Of a stretch of DNA of 64,000 nucleotides, positions 1 through 8,851 are shown piece by piece. Every line of letters starts with the position of its first letter. Positions within the stretch are counted from its first letter, which is position 1. The stretch is from G965267185 sp965267185 (lineage in GTDB: Bacteria > Pseudomonadota > Alphaproteobacteria > UBA6615). Both the position numbers and the translations under genes were made by a program. The notes under the pieces are model-generated. The model searched no databases. It was not told the origin of the DNA and was given only the letters and a program-made list of their open reading frames with translations. Location of the stretch: the NCBI GenBank assembly GCA_965267185.1, contig OZ253937.1, positions 248,001 through 312,000 of the forward strand. The letters are read 5' to 3'.

Positions 1-561
1 GACAAGTTCGTCGGCGTGTGGTGGTCGGGCCGTGATGGCGACCTGGCGCAGGTCGGCGATCAGGGCAAGGGCTACAAGTCGATCAGCTTTAATGTGCCCG
101 GCAGCTATCCGGTGCTCGACGAGATCAAGAAGCACGTCGTCGACAAGGGCAATTCCCTGATCGAGAAGCCTGAGGACATGAACACCGTGTTCTACCAGCG
201 CGGCATCGTCATCTCGATGCTGCTGGTCGAGGGTATTCGCGCCGCGCAGGCGAAGTTCAATACCAAGGCAGTCAGTGCTGAGCAGTTGCGCTGGGGTCTC
301 GAGAACCTGAACATTACGCCGGCGCGTTTGGAAGAACTCGGCATGGCCAACATGACTGTGCCGGTGCGTACGTCGTGTAAGGACCATACCGGCCATTCCG
401 GCGCTTGGATGTTGGAGTGGGACGGCGCCAAGTTTGTGCCGGTCAGCGATCTGTTGACGCCGCAACGCGACGTCATTGAGCCGCTGGAGAAAGCCAAATC
501 GGCTGAGTACGCCGTCAGCAACGCTCCGTGGCCGGGGCGGACTGGCGTGACTTGCGGTTGA
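1..561 (+). CDS. ABC transporter substrate-binding protein, branched-chain amino acid type (3' part only)
   Basis: The reading frame is open from the first base, so the N-terminus and signal peptide lie outside the window. The visible 186 or so residues resemble the C-terminal lobe of type I periplasmic binding proteins (LivK/HAAT family), with the segments VWWSGRDGD, ISFNVPGSYPVLDEI and FYQRGIVISMLLVEGIRAAQ. It would capture a small organic ligand in the periplasm and hand it to a Liv-type permease. A LivF-like ATPase and an acyl-CoA ligase follow on the same strand, which suggests an aromatic or fatty acid ligand rather than leucine. The ligand is an inference; the family call is fairly firm. 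Confidence 0.8.
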   Translation, partial: DKFVGVWWSGRDGDLAQVGDQGKGYKSISFNVPGSYPVLDEIKKHVVDKGNSLIEKPEDMNTVFYQRGIVISMLLVEGIRAAQAKFNTKAVSAEQLRWGLENLNITPARLEELGMANMTVPVRTSCKDHTGHSGAWMLEWDGAKFVPVSDLLTPQRDVIEPLEKAKSAEYAVSNAPWPGRTGVTCG

Positions 562-663
562 TCGTGGGTCGCGTTTGTTGAGTGTGTTCGAATAGCGGGT
601 GGGGGCGTCCCAAGGCGGCCCCACCCTCTCATTCGTTTCTGTACCTAATAGAAGTTTGACACG

Positions 664-1518
664 ATGGATCAGGCAGAGATCGCCACGCCGGACAAGACCG
701 CGCCCGCCTCAGAAGGGGCGGCGGCGTTGCTCGATGTCAACAACATCGAAGTCATCTACAACCACGTCATTCTTGTGCTCAAGGGTGTCTCTCTGAGCGT
801 ACCCCAAGGCGGCATCGTTGCTCTGCTCGGCGCCAATGGCGCGGGCAAGACGACAACCTTGAAAGCGGTTTCCAACTTGCTGCGCGCCGAGCGCGGCGAA
901 GTCACCAAGGGTTCGATCATTTTCGATGGCGAACCGATCCATTCGCTGATGCCCGATGCGCTGGTAAAGCGCGGCGTTATCCAAGTGATGGAGGGGCGGC
1001 ACTGTTTCGAGCATCTGTCGGTCGAAGACAATCTCTTAACCGGTGCCTACACCCGCAAGGATTCCGACGGTATCCGCCGCGATCTCGAATTGGTGTACCG
1101 CTATTTTCCGCGGCTCAAGGAGCGCTCGCGCTCGCAGGCCGGCTATACGTCGGGCGGCGAACAGCAAATGATCGCCATCGGCCGCGCGTTGATGGCGAAG
1201 CCGCGCATGATCTTGCTCGACGAGCCGTCGATGGGCCTCGCGCCGCAACTGGTTGAGGAAATTTTCGAGATCGTCGACCGGCTCAACAAGGAGGAGGGGG
1301 TAACCTTCCTGCTGGCCGAGCAAAACACCAACGTCGCGTTGCAGCATGCCGACTATGGCTACATTCTGGAGAATGGCCGCGTCGTGCTCGATGGCGATGC
1401 CGCCGCGCTACGCGACAATGAAGACGTCAAGGAATTTTATCTCGGTATCTCGACGGGCGGCCGGCGCAGCTACCGCGACGTGAAACATTACCGGCGGCGC
1501 AAGCGCTGGCTCGCCTAA
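664..1518 (+). CDS. LivF-like ABC transporter ATP-binding protein
   Basis: This 284-residue cytoplasmic ATPase would energise uptake with the preceding binding protein. Visible motifs are Walker A GANGAGKT near residue 57, the ABC signature TSGGEQQ near 161, and Walker B ILLDEPSMGLAP near 180 followed by an H-loop-region AEQN typical of LivF. It is longer than LivF (about 235 residues): there is a roughly 25-residue leader before the first strand and a basic tail (SYRDVKHYRRRKRW). Similar tails are familiar in copies that sit next to phenylacetate-CoA ligase-like genes. The partner LivG and the permeases LivH and LivM are not in view and are probably upstream. Confidence 0.88.
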   Translation: MDQAEIATPDKTAPASEGAAALLDVNNIEVIYNHVILVLKGVSLSVPQGGIVALLGANGAGKTTTLKAVSNLLRAERGEVTKGSIIFDGEPIHSLMPDALVKRGVIQVMEGRHCFEHLSVEDNLLTGAYTRKDSDGIRRDLELVYRYFPRLKERSRSQAGYTSGGEQQMIAIGRALMAKPRMILLDEPSMGLAPQLVEEIFEIVDRLNKEEGVTFLLAEQNTNVALQHADYGYILENGRVVLDGDAAALRDNEDVKEFYLGISTGGRRSYRDVKHYRRRKRWLA

Positions 1519-1563
1519 CGCTCGCGTCGCTCCCAAAGTCGCCCAAACCAAAGAGGCGCCACG

Positions 1564-2817
1564 ATGAGCGATACCGATTTTTTCGATGACCGGGAAACGC
1601 GCGATCCCGAGGCACGCGAGGCCGACTTGTTCTCCGCCTTGCGCGCGCAGATCGCACACGCCAAGGCCAACGCGCCCTATTTCGCTGGCGCTCTCGCCGA
1701 TATCGATTCAATGGCGGTAACCGACCGTGCCGCGCTGGCGGAGTTGCCGGTGTTGCGCAAAGGCGCGCTGCTCGAACTGCAGCGTGAGAACCCGCCTTTC
1801 GGTGGGGTCGTCGCGGAGCCAATGTCGGGGCTGGCGCGTCTGTTTACCTCGCCGGGCCCGATTTACGAGCCGCAAGGCAGGCGCGACGATTATTGGCGGT
1901 TGGCCCGTGCGGCGTATGCGGCAGGGTTTCGCCGCGGCGACATCGTCCACAACAGCTTCGCCTATCACCTGACCCCCGCCGGTGCGATTTTTGAATCGGC
2001 GGCGCAGGCGATCGGCTGCCCGGTCATTCCAGCGGGCACCGGCAATACCGAGCAGCAGGTTCAAGTGATTGCAGACCTGAAGCCGGTCGCCTTCGCCGGC
2101 ATTCCCGATTACCTCAAGATCCTGCTCGACAAGGCGAATGAGCTCGATTGTGACGCGTCGTCCATTACCAAAGCCTTGGTATCGGGTGCGGCGTTACCGC
2201 CATCGTTGCGCGAAGAATTGCAGAGCCGTGGGGTGAGCGTTTTGCAATGCTACGCCACCGCCGATGTCGGCTTGATCGGTTACGAAACGAAAGCCGGCGG
2301 TGATCTGTGCGAAGGCATGATGATCGCCGAAGACATTATCGTGGAGATCGTCCGGCCCGGCACCGGTGACCCGGTACCGGAGGGCGAAGTCGGCGAAGTG
2401 GTGGTGACGCCGATCAACTCCGCCCATCCGCTTATTCGTTTCGGCACCGGTGACCTCTCCGCTCTCTTATCCGGCGCCAGCCCCTGTGGCCGCACCAACA
2501 CCCGCATCAAGGGGTGGATGGGCCGCGCCGACCAGACCACCAAGGTGAAGGGCATGTTCGTGCACCCCGAGCAAGTCGATACGGTGATCAAGCGGCACCC
2601 GGAGATCGTCCGTGGCCGGCTGGTGGTGTCCCGCGATGGCGAGCAAGACACGATGACTTTGCTTTGCGAATCGGCCACCGCTGATGACGGAATGGCCGAC
2701 GCGGTGTCGGCAACCGTTACTGAGGTTACGAAGCTTCGGGCGTCGGTCGAGATCGTTCCACCAGAAACGTTGGCCAACGACGGCAAGGTAATTGACGACA
2801 CGCGGCCGGTCGGGTAA
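1564..2817 (+). CDS. AMP-binding protein, phenylacetate-CoA ligase-like
   Basis: This 417-residue protein resembles the PaaK branch of acyl-CoA synthetases, which activate a carboxylate with ATP and CoA. It shows VLQCYATADVGLIGYET (the A5-like region), FGTGDLSAL (A7-like) and GRADQTTKVKGMFVHPEQV (the hinge and C-terminal domain start). The usual serine/threonine-glycine phosphate loop is replaced by LFTSPGPIYEP, unlike the second copy near 62 kb, which has SSGTTGKPT. It begins 45 bases after the ABC ATPase and is probably in the same operon, so it may activate the imported acid. The substrate is unknown. Confidence 0.82.
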   Translation: MSDTDFFDDRETRDPEAREADLFSALRAQIAHAKANAPYFAGALADIDSMAVTDRAALAELPVLRKGALLELQRENPPFGGVVAEPMSGLARLFTSPGPIYEPQGRRDDYWRLARAAYAAGFRRGDIVHNSFAYHLTPAGAIFESAAQAIGCPVIPAGTGNTEQQVQVIADLKPVAFAGIPDYLKILLDKANELDCDASSITKALVSGAALPPSLREELQSRGVSVLQCYATADVGLIGYETKAGGDLCEGMMIAEDIIVEIVRPGTGDPVPEGEVGEVVVTPINSAHPLIRFGTGDLSALLSGASPCGRTNTRIKGWMGRADQTTKVKGMFVHPEQVDTVIKRHPEIVRGRLVVSRDGEQDTMTLLCESATADDGMADAVSATVTEVTKLRASVEIVPPETLANDGKVIDDTRPVG

Positions 2818-2835
2818 CCCGAAGCCAGGGCACCT

Positions 2836-3087
2836 ATGGACACTAAAAACATCCCGCGCACCCTGCTGCGCCTGTTTTTCTATTCTCTCATTCTCGGACT
2901 CGTGCTGTCGGCACTCAACGTCAGTCCGGAATCGCTGTTGGGCACCATCGGCGGGACGGTGGAAAGCATTTTCAACATCGCCGTCGGTGCGGTGGAATGG
3001 GCGGTACCGTTCGTTTTGATCGGCGCGGTTGTCGTGGTGCCGATCTGGCTGGTGATGTCGGGCTTACGATTTATCCGGCGGCGCTAA
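2836..3087 (+). CDS. Small two-helix membrane protein of unknown function
   Basis: This 83-residue protein starts 18 bases after the ligase. It has two hydrophobic segments, about residues 8-27 (LLRLFFYSLILGLVLSAL) and 56-76 (WAVPFVLIGAVVVVPIWLVM), and ends in a positive cluster FIRRR that would favour a cytoplasmic C-terminus. I recognise no family. Its place between an acyl-CoA ligase and a mechanosensitive channel gives no clear role. The composition and codon use match the neighbours, so it is probably a real gene. Confidence 0.6.
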   Translation: MDTKNIPRTLLRLFFYSLILGLVLSALNVSPESLLGTIGGTVESIFNIAVGAVEWAVPFVLIGAVVVVPIWLVMSGLRFIRRR

Positions 3088-3188
3088 AGAGCCACTAGAT
3101 TAACACACGCAGTTACCGTATCAGAACGTCACCGGGACGTAGATCCTGGCAAACGTAATCCTGTTTGGGACAGTTTCAGGGAGTAGGC

Positions 3189-4019
3189 ATGATGGAAGAT
3201 TCCGTACAAACAATTGTCAACCAATTCATCGGGTTGGCCACGGCCTATGGGCTCGATGTTTTAGGCGCGCTCGTTGTCCTAATCGTCGGCCTGATTGGTG
3301 CCGGATGGGCGCGTCGAGCCGTACGCCGCATGTTGCGGCGAACCGGGAAGGTCGATGAAACGCTGACGAGTTTTCTCAGCAGTCTGGTCAAATATGCGGT
3401 CATCGCGTTCACGGTTATCGCGGTTTTGCAGCAGTTCGGTGTCGAGGCGACAAGTCTTGTTGCCGTATTTGGTGCTGCCGGCCTCGCCATCGGCCTGGCT
3501 CTTCAAGGCACCCTGAGCAACGTCGCTGCCGGCGTCATGTTGCTGCTGTTCCGCCCGTTCCGCGTTGGCGATTTCATCGACGCGGGCGGTCATGCCGGCT
3601 CGGTGAAAGAGATGTCGTTGTTCACCACTGAGTTGGCGACACCGGATAACGTTCAGATCATCATTCCCAACGGGGCGATCTGGGGAACGGCGATCAAGAA
3701 CTTCAGCTACAACGACACCAGGCGGGTCGATCTACTCATGGGGATCGACTATGGCGACAATATCGACACCGCTATCGCGACCATAAACCGCGTGATCGGC
3801 GAGGAATCCCGCGCGCTGTCCGATCCTGCATCCCAGGTTGCCGTATCCGAATTGGCCGATAGTTCGGTCAATCTGGTGGTGCGCGTGTGGGTCAACGCGG
3901 GCGACTATTGGGGCGTGTACTTCGATTTGACCAAGAAGCTTAAAGAACAGCTCGAAGCCGATGGTCTCAGCATTCCGTTCCCGCAAAGTGTCGTGCACAT
4001 GAACCAGGCGGCCGAGTAG
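3189..4019 (+). CDS. MscS-family small-conductance mechanosensitive ion channel
   Basis: This 276-residue inner-membrane channel would release solutes on hypo-osmotic shock. Three N-terminal hydrophobic stretches end in the pore-lining helix region VAVFGAAGLAIGLALQGTLSNVAAGVMLLL. This is followed by the beta domain RPFRVGDFIDAGGHAGSVKEM and by IIPNGAIWGTAIKNFS, all hallmarks of MscS. The length is close to the 286 residues of E. coli MscS. I chose the ATG at 3189 because AGGGAG sits at a proper distance upstream; the frame also allows a TTG at 3165. It appears to be a single-gene unit. Confidence 0.93.
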   Translation: MMEDSVQTIVNQFIGLATAYGLDVLGALVVLIVGLIGAGWARRAVRRMLRRTGKVDETLTSFLSSLVKYAVIAFTVIAVLQQFGVEATSLVAVFGAAGLAIGLALQGTLSNVAAGVMLLLFRPFRVGDFIDAGGHAGSVKEMSLFTTELATPDNVQIIIPNGAIWGTAIKNFSYNDTRRVDLLMGIDYGDNIDTAIATINRVIGEESRALSDPASQVAVSELADSSVNLVVRVWVNAGDYWGVYFDLTKKLKEQLEADGLSIPFPQSVVHMNQAAE

Positions 4020-4041
4020 CTGGGGCATTTGAGAGGGAGAC

Positions 4042-5055
4042 ATGCGCGCTGCCGTCGTCAAAGAACCGGGGCTCGAGAACCTGGCGGTTGTCGAGCTGCC
4101 CGATCCCGCGCCGGGACCGGGCGAAGTATTGGTGCGGCTGCGCGCTGCCACTCTCAACTACCGTGACCTACTAACCGTCGAAGGCGGTTACGGCTCCAAG
4201 CAACGGACCACCGACTTGATTCCGTTATCGGACGGGGCGGGCGAGGTCGTCTCGGTCGGCGAGGGTGTCACCCGCTGCAAGCCGGGCGACCGGGTCGTCG
4301 GTAACTTTTTTCAGGAATGGCTGGCGGGTGAGCCCGATCAACGCAATCTGTCGTCGGGGTTGGGAGGTGTGCTCGATGGCGTTGCCTCCGAGCTACGGGT
4401 CTATCCGGAATACGGCCTATGCCTCACACCGGACCATTTGACCGACGCCGAAGCGGCGGCGTTGCCGTGTGCGGGCCTGACGGCATGGAGCGCGGTGATC
4501 GATCAGGGGCGCACGACGCCCGGCGATCTCGTGCTGACCCAAGGTACCGGCGGCGTCTCGGTGTTCGCGGTGCAGTTCGCCAAACTCGCCGGGGCGGAAG
4601 TCATCGCCACGTCGTCGTCCGACGACAAGCTGGAACGGGCGCGCGCGCTCGGCGCCGATCACGCGATCAACTACGCCGAGACGCCGGAGTGGGCACGGCC
4701 CGCGCGCGACATCAGCAATGGCCGCGGCGTCGATCTTGTGGTTGAAGTCGGCGGGGCCGGGACCCTCGAACAATCGATTAAGGCAGTGCGGCCCGGTGGT
4801 GCGATTTGCCTGATCGGCGTTCTATCGGGCGCCAACCACGAGTTCCGACTGCCGCTGGTGGTGACCCGCAAGATCCGCATGGAAGGCGTCACCTGCGGCA
4901 GTCTCGAACAGTTCGAGGCGATGCTGCGTGCTATCGATCAGCACAAGCTGCGGCCGGCGCTGGATGAGCAGGTTTTCGCGCTGGAGGATTTACCGGCCGC
5001 CTTCGCCCATATGCGCGACGGCCGGCACTTCGGCAAGATCGTCGTGGAGATCTAG
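4042..5055 (+). CDS. NAD(P)-dependent MDR-family oxidoreductase (quinone oxidoreductase / alcohol dehydrogenase-like)
   Basis: This 337-residue protein has the medium-chain dehydrogenase layout. The GroES-like N-terminal half contains LNYRDLLTVEGGYG and PLSDGAGEVVSVGEGV. The nucleotide-binding fold follows, with GTGGVSVFAVQFAKLAGA. The structural-zinc cysteine cluster is absent, as in the quinone-reductase and crotonyl-CoA reductase-like branches. Expected chemistry is NADPH-dependent reduction of a carbonyl or enone. It starts after a GAGAGGGAG ribosome-binding sequence, ends 3 bases from the convergent SDR, and so closes this rightward block. The substrate cannot be told. Confidence 0.85.
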   Translation: MRAAVVKEPGLENLAVVELPDPAPGPGEVLVRLRAATLNYRDLLTVEGGYGSKQRTTDLIPLSDGAGEVVSVGEGVTRCKPGDRVVGNFFQEWLAGEPDQRNLSSGLGGVLDGVASELRVYPEYGLCLTPDHLTDAEAAALPCAGLTAWSAVIDQGRTTPGDLVLTQGTGGVSVFAVQFAKLAGAEVIATSSSDDKLERARALGADHAINYAETPEWARPARDISNGRGVDLVVEVGGAGTLEQSIKAVRPGGAICLIGVLSGANHEFRLPLVVTRKIRMEGVTCGSLEQFEAMLRAIDQHKLRPALDEQVFALEDLPAAFAHMRDGRHFGKIVVEI

Positions 5056-5058
5056 GCG

Positions 5059-5796
5059 CTATCGCGCACCCGATACGTTCACCTTCGTGCCCGCCACATA
5101 TGACGCCTCGTCGGACAACAGGAACAGAATCGCGTTAGCGACTTCTTCCGCTTGGCCGACGCGTTTCATCGGCAGGTTGGGGCCGACCTGCTCGACGCGT
5201 CCCGGCGGCTGGATTTCGGTGTCGATCACGCCGGGGCTCACCGAGTTGACGCGAATGCCTTCCGCAGCAACTTCCTGGGCCATTCCCCAATTGAGCGAGT
5301 CCACTGCACCTTTCGAGGCCGCGTAGGAGACGTTGATGCCCGGTCCGCCGAGATGGGACGAGGCCGACGACACGTTGACGATGGCGCCGCCCTTGCCGCC
5401 GTGGATCGTCGACATGCGCTTGATCGCCTCGCGCGCGCAGATCAAAGTCGCAGTGATGTTGAGTTCCCACAGCGGCGTCAGGTCTTCGGCTTTCAACTCG
5501 TCGACACGGCCGTAGGGGCCGACGATGCCGGCACTGTTGACCAAATGGGTGACCGTCCCGAGCTCGCTGTCGACGGTCTCGAACATCCGCACCACATCGG
5601 CTTCCTTCGAGACATCGGCCTGTACCGCGATTGCTTTGGCCCCGGATTTCTCACAAGCCGCGACCACCTCGTCGGCGCGTGACTTGTTGTTGACGTAGTT
5701 GACGCAGATCGCCTCGTAGCCCTGCGCGGCGGCGCCGATGCAGGTGGCGGCGCCGAGGCCTCGGCTGCCTCCGGTGACGACAAGAACTCTCGACAT
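5059..5796 (-). CDS. SDR-family NAD(P)-dependent oxidoreductase
   Basis: This is a 245-residue classical short-chain dehydrogenase. The cofactor loop TGGSRGLG is near residue 8, NSAG near 88, the catalytic serine lies in VNVSSASSH, and the YAASK pair is near 158. VNVSGAR at the end is typical. The start at 5796 (MSRVLVV) follows a GGGGAGA ribosome-binding sequence. The open frame extends upstream but that extension does not look like protein. It is transcribed leftward, divergent from the OsmC operon across about 220 bases. Substrate unknown; fold assignment secure. Confidence 0.9.
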   Translation of the reverse strand: MSRVLVVTGGSRGLGAATCIGAAAQGYEAICVNYVNNKSRADEVVAACEKSGAKAIAVQADVSKEADVVRMFETVDSELGTVTHLVNSAGIVGPYGRVDELKAEDLTPLWELNITATLICAREAIKRMSTIHGGKGGAIVNVSSASSHLGGPGINVSYAASKGAVDSLNWGMAQEVAAEGIRVNSVSPGVIDTEIQPPGRVEQVGPNLPMKRVGQAEEVANAILFLLSDEASYVAGTKVNVSGAR

Positions 5797-6015
5797 AGCA
5801 ATCTCCCCCAATCGGATTATCGTATTCGGCACGGTGATTGGCCGTTGTTGTAGACGTGCATAGCGCGTCTGCGGGGCCGCAATCAATCCCACGACTCTCT
5901 CGCGGTGCGCATTGCCCGCTTGCAAGGGGCGCATTTGCCGCCCCGCGCCGTCTTTGCGATAAACAACCCAACTTCTGGGCTAGTCCCACCAAATAATACG
6001 AAAAATGGAGCTGAT

Positions 6016-6510
6016 ATGGCCGACGATGACCTAAAGACATTTGAAGTAGTTTTCGACTGCGACGCCCGTGCAGTCGGCAAGATGCGTTGCGAGATGGATG
6101 TGCGATTGCTCCATCCCGAAAAGCTCGAATGGGAGTTCGCCTCCGACGAATACGGCTTTCATGGCGGCGACGGCACCGCGCCGCTGCCGATCGCCTATTT
6201 CATGGCCGGCCTCACCAGCTGCCTGATGACCCAGTTCCGGGCCTTCGCCAAACGGCTGCGCGTCGACGTTCGCGACGTCAACATCCACTGCCGGTGCGAG
6301 TGGGAAGCGACCATGCGTGGCCGCGGCCCCTATGAGTCCTCGCCGCGCAGCGTCAACATGGATTTGACGGTCGATAGCGATGCGCCGTTCGACGATGTTA
6401 AGCGTGTCATCGATGCTGCCAAGAAGGGCTGTTTCATCGAGCAAATGATGAACGAAAAGATAGACATAGGTCATCGCCTTAAAGTCGGCGATGAATGGGT
6501 GGCCGTCTAG
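6016..6510 (+). CDS. OsmC-family protein
   Basis: This 164-residue protein contains the OsmC/Ohr-fold segment GDGTAPLPIAYFMAGLTSCLMTQFRAFAKR, with one cysteine in LTSCLM that corresponds to the first peroxidatic cysteine. FIEQMMNEKIDIGH occupies the region where Ohr proteins carry the second cysteine, which is absent here. A classic thiol peroxidase cycle is therefore doubtful. The start follows GGAG. It lies 15 bases before the molybdenum hydroxylase gene and probably begins that operon; OsmC-like proteins recur beside such enzymes, but the role is unclear. Confidence 0.85.
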   Translation: MADDDLKTFEVVFDCDARAVGKMRCEMDVRLLHPEKLEWEFASDEYGFHGGDGTAPLPIAYFMAGLTSCLMTQFRAFAKRLRVDVRDVNIHCRCEWEATMRGRGPYESSPRSVNMDLTVDSDAPFDDVKRVIDAAKKGCFIEQMMNEKIDIGHRLKVGDEWVAV

Positions 6511-6525
6511 GCAAGGCGTGGCGCG

Positions 6526-8850
6526 GTGAGCGATATCGTCACCACCGAGGTAATGAAATTCGGCGGGGGTGGTTCGCTACCGCGCCAAGAGGATGCGCGC
6601 CTGCTTTCCGGCGGCGGCCGCTATCTCGACGATCTGGCGTTCGAGGGGCTAACCCATGCGGTGTTCGTCCGCACGCCCCATGCCCACGCGCGGATCGTCG
6701 CTGTCGACAGCCGTGCGGCGGAAGCTGCCAGTGGCGTTCTCGCCGTCTACACCGGCAAGCAACTGGTCGAAGAGCATGGGTTGGGCGCGGTGCCGTTTCG
6801 CCAGTTCCCGCCATTACCGCAAGCGACGCTGCTGACCCCGCCGCCGCGCTATCCGCTGATGCCCGACATCGTGCGTTATGTCGGCGATAACGTGGCGATG
6901 GTGGTCGCCGAGACGGTCGAGCAAGCGCTCGACGCGGCTGAATTGATCGAGGTGGAGTACGAAATTCTCGATGCGGTCGCCGATCCCGCCGCGGCGGTCG
7001 AGCCGGGAGCGCCGCAAATCTGGCCCGAAGCGCCCAATAATGTGGTCGGCGTTTGGGCCCAGGGCGACGAGGCCGCCGTCGACGCGGCAATCGCCGGGGC
7101 GGCCCATGTCACCGAGATCGAACTGATCAACAACCGGCTGGTGCCCAACTCGATGGAGACCCGCGGGTGCACGTGCGTCTTCGATGGCGACACCGGACGC
7201 TACGCCCTGCACATCGGTGTGCAGATGCCCCATCTGCTCAAAACCCATCTGTGCGAAGACGTGTTCCATATCCCCGAAGACCGGCTGCGGGTGATCGTAC
7301 CCGACATTGGGGGCGGCTTCGGCATGAAAGTGTTCTGTTATCCCGAATATGCTTGCACGATGTTTGCCGCCGGCCAGTTGGGACGGCCGGTGCGTTGGCG
7401 CTCGCTGCGCAGCGAGGCTTTTATCAGCGATATCCATGGCCGCGATCAGATCAACCGCGCGCAACTGGCGTTCGACGATAACGGCAAGATCGTCGCCATG
7501 AAGGTGGCGTCGTTGGGCAACATGGGCGCCTACATTGCCTATCAGGGCGCGTTCATTCCCACCATCAGTTCGTTCCGCGTGCTGTCCAACACCTACGACG
7601 TGCCGGCGCTTTACGGCGAGTGCAAATGCGTGCTCACCAATACCGGCCCGACCGACGCCTATCGCGGAGCCGGGCGGCCCGAAGCGGTTTATTTGACCGA
7701 ACGGCTGATGGACAAAGCGGCGGCGGAGATGGGGATCGATCCGGTCGAGCTGCGGCGGCGCAACCTGGTGCCGAAATCGGCGATGCCCTACACCAACGCC
7801 ACCGGCATGGCGATCGATAGCGGCGACTTTCCCCGCATGATGGATGTGGCGATGGACGCCCACGACTGGAACGGGTTCGCCGCCCGTCGCGACGACGCCA
7901 AGGCGCGCGGCAAGCTCGCGGGCCGGGGGCTCGCCATGTACATCGAGCATACTGGGCGCAACGAGTTCACCGAGACGGTGGATATTGCGGTCTCCGGCGA
8001 GGGCCAGATCACGGTCTTTTCCGGCACCCAGGAAATGGGCCAAGGCCTCAAAACCTCCTACGTGCAACTCGTTGCCGAGCGCCTGCAGGTCGACCCGGCA
8101 CGGATCGAGATCGTGCAGGGCGATACCGACCGGGTGGCGACCGGTGGCGGCAGCGGCGGTTCGCGCTCGCTCTACGTTGGCGGCAGCGCGACCGTGGTGA
8201 GCACCGAAGCGGTGATCGAGGAGGGGCGGCGGCTGGCCGCCGACGCGCTTGAGGTGACGGGCGCCGATCTGGAATTCGGGGAGGGCCGCTACACGGTGGC
8301 GGGCACCGACCGGACGATCGGCCTATTCGAGCTCGCCGCGGCCCAGCCGGACGGCGTGTTCGCCATTTCGGAAACGACGACCTCGGGCGATCTCACCTGG
8401 CCCAACGGTTGTCATATTTGCGAGGTCGAGGCTGATCCTGACACCGGTCGGATTGCGCTGACCCGTTTTACCGCGGTCGATGATGTGGGTACGGTCGTCA
8501 ACCACGTGATCGTCGACGGCCAGGTGCATGGCGGCGTCGCCCAGGGGATCGGCCAAGCGCTCCACGAGCGGGTCGCTTATGACCGCGACGGTCAAATCCT
8601 GTCGGGCTCATTCATAGACTACACCATGCCGCGCGCCGACGACGTGCCGCTCTATACCGTGGTGGCTGACGAGACCTCGCCTTGCACCACCAACATCCTT
8701 GGCGCCAAGGGGGCGGGCGAGTGTGGCTCCACCGGCGCACCGCCCGCTGTGGTCAGCGCCGTCTGCAATGCGCTGAAGGAGTTCGGCGTGGTGCACCTCG
8801 ATATGCCCATCTCCGCCGAGGACGTCTGGCGCGTTGTTAACGAGAACTGA
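6526..8850 (+). CDS. Xanthine dehydrogenase / CO dehydrogenase family molybdopterin-binding subunit (form II CoxL-like)
   Basis: This 774-residue protein is the large, molybdenum-cofactor-carrying subunit of a hydroxylase that adds water-derived oxygen to a substrate. Motifs seen are GGGFGMK near residue 265, the active-site loop AYRGAGRPE near 376 (the form II signature, not the AYXCSFR of true CO dehydrogenase), GTQEMGQGL near 500 and the catalytic-glutamate region KGAGECGSTG near 728. A GTG at 6526 is the likely start, with an internal ATG 27 bases on. The usual FAD and 2Fe-2S subunits are not next to it: OsmC precedes and a sugar-isomerase-like gene follows. The substrate is unknown. Confidence 0.92.
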   Translation: MSDIVTTEVMKFGGGGSLPRQEDARLLSGGGRYLDDLAFEGLTHAVFVRTPHAHARIVAVDSRAAEAASGVLAVYTGKQLVEEHGLGAVPFRQFPPLPQATLLTPPPRYPLMPDIVRYVGDNVAMVVAETVEQALDAAELIEVEYEILDAVADPAAAVEPGAPQIWPEAPNNVVGVWAQGDEAAVDAAIAGAAHVTEIELINNRLVPNSMETRGCTCVFDGDTGRYALHIGVQMPHLLKTHLCEDVFHIPEDRLRVIVPDIGGGFGMKVFCYPEYACTMFAAGQLGRPVRWRSLRSEAFISDIHGRDQINRAQLAFDDNGKIVAMKVASLGNMGAYIAYQGAFIPTISSFRVLSNTYDVPALYGECKCVLTNTGPTDAYRGAGRPEAVYLTERLMDKAAAEMGIDPVELRRRNLVPKSAMPYTNATGMAIDSGDFPRMMDVAMDAHDWNGFAARRDDAKARGKLAGRGLAMYIEHTGRNEFTETVDIAVSGEGQITVFSGTQEMGQGLKTSYVQLVAERLQVDPARIEIVQGDTDRVATGGGSGGSRSLYVGGSATVVSTEAVIEEGRRLAADALEVTGADLEFGEGRYTVAGTDRTIGLFELAAAQPDGVFAISETTTSGDLTWPNGCHICEVEADPDTGRIALTRFTAVDDVGTVVNHVIVDGQVHGGVAQGIGQALHERVAYDRDGQILSGSFIDYTMPRADDVPLYTVVADETSPCTTNILGAKGAGECGSTGAPPAVVSAVCNALKEFGVVHLDMPISAEDVWRVVNEN

Positions 8851-8851
8851 T

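Noticed and set aside
6526..8850. True aerobic CO dehydrogenase (form I CoxL)
   Set aside because: The active-site loop reads AYRGAGR and not AYXCSFR, and CoxS, CoxM and accessory genes are missing.
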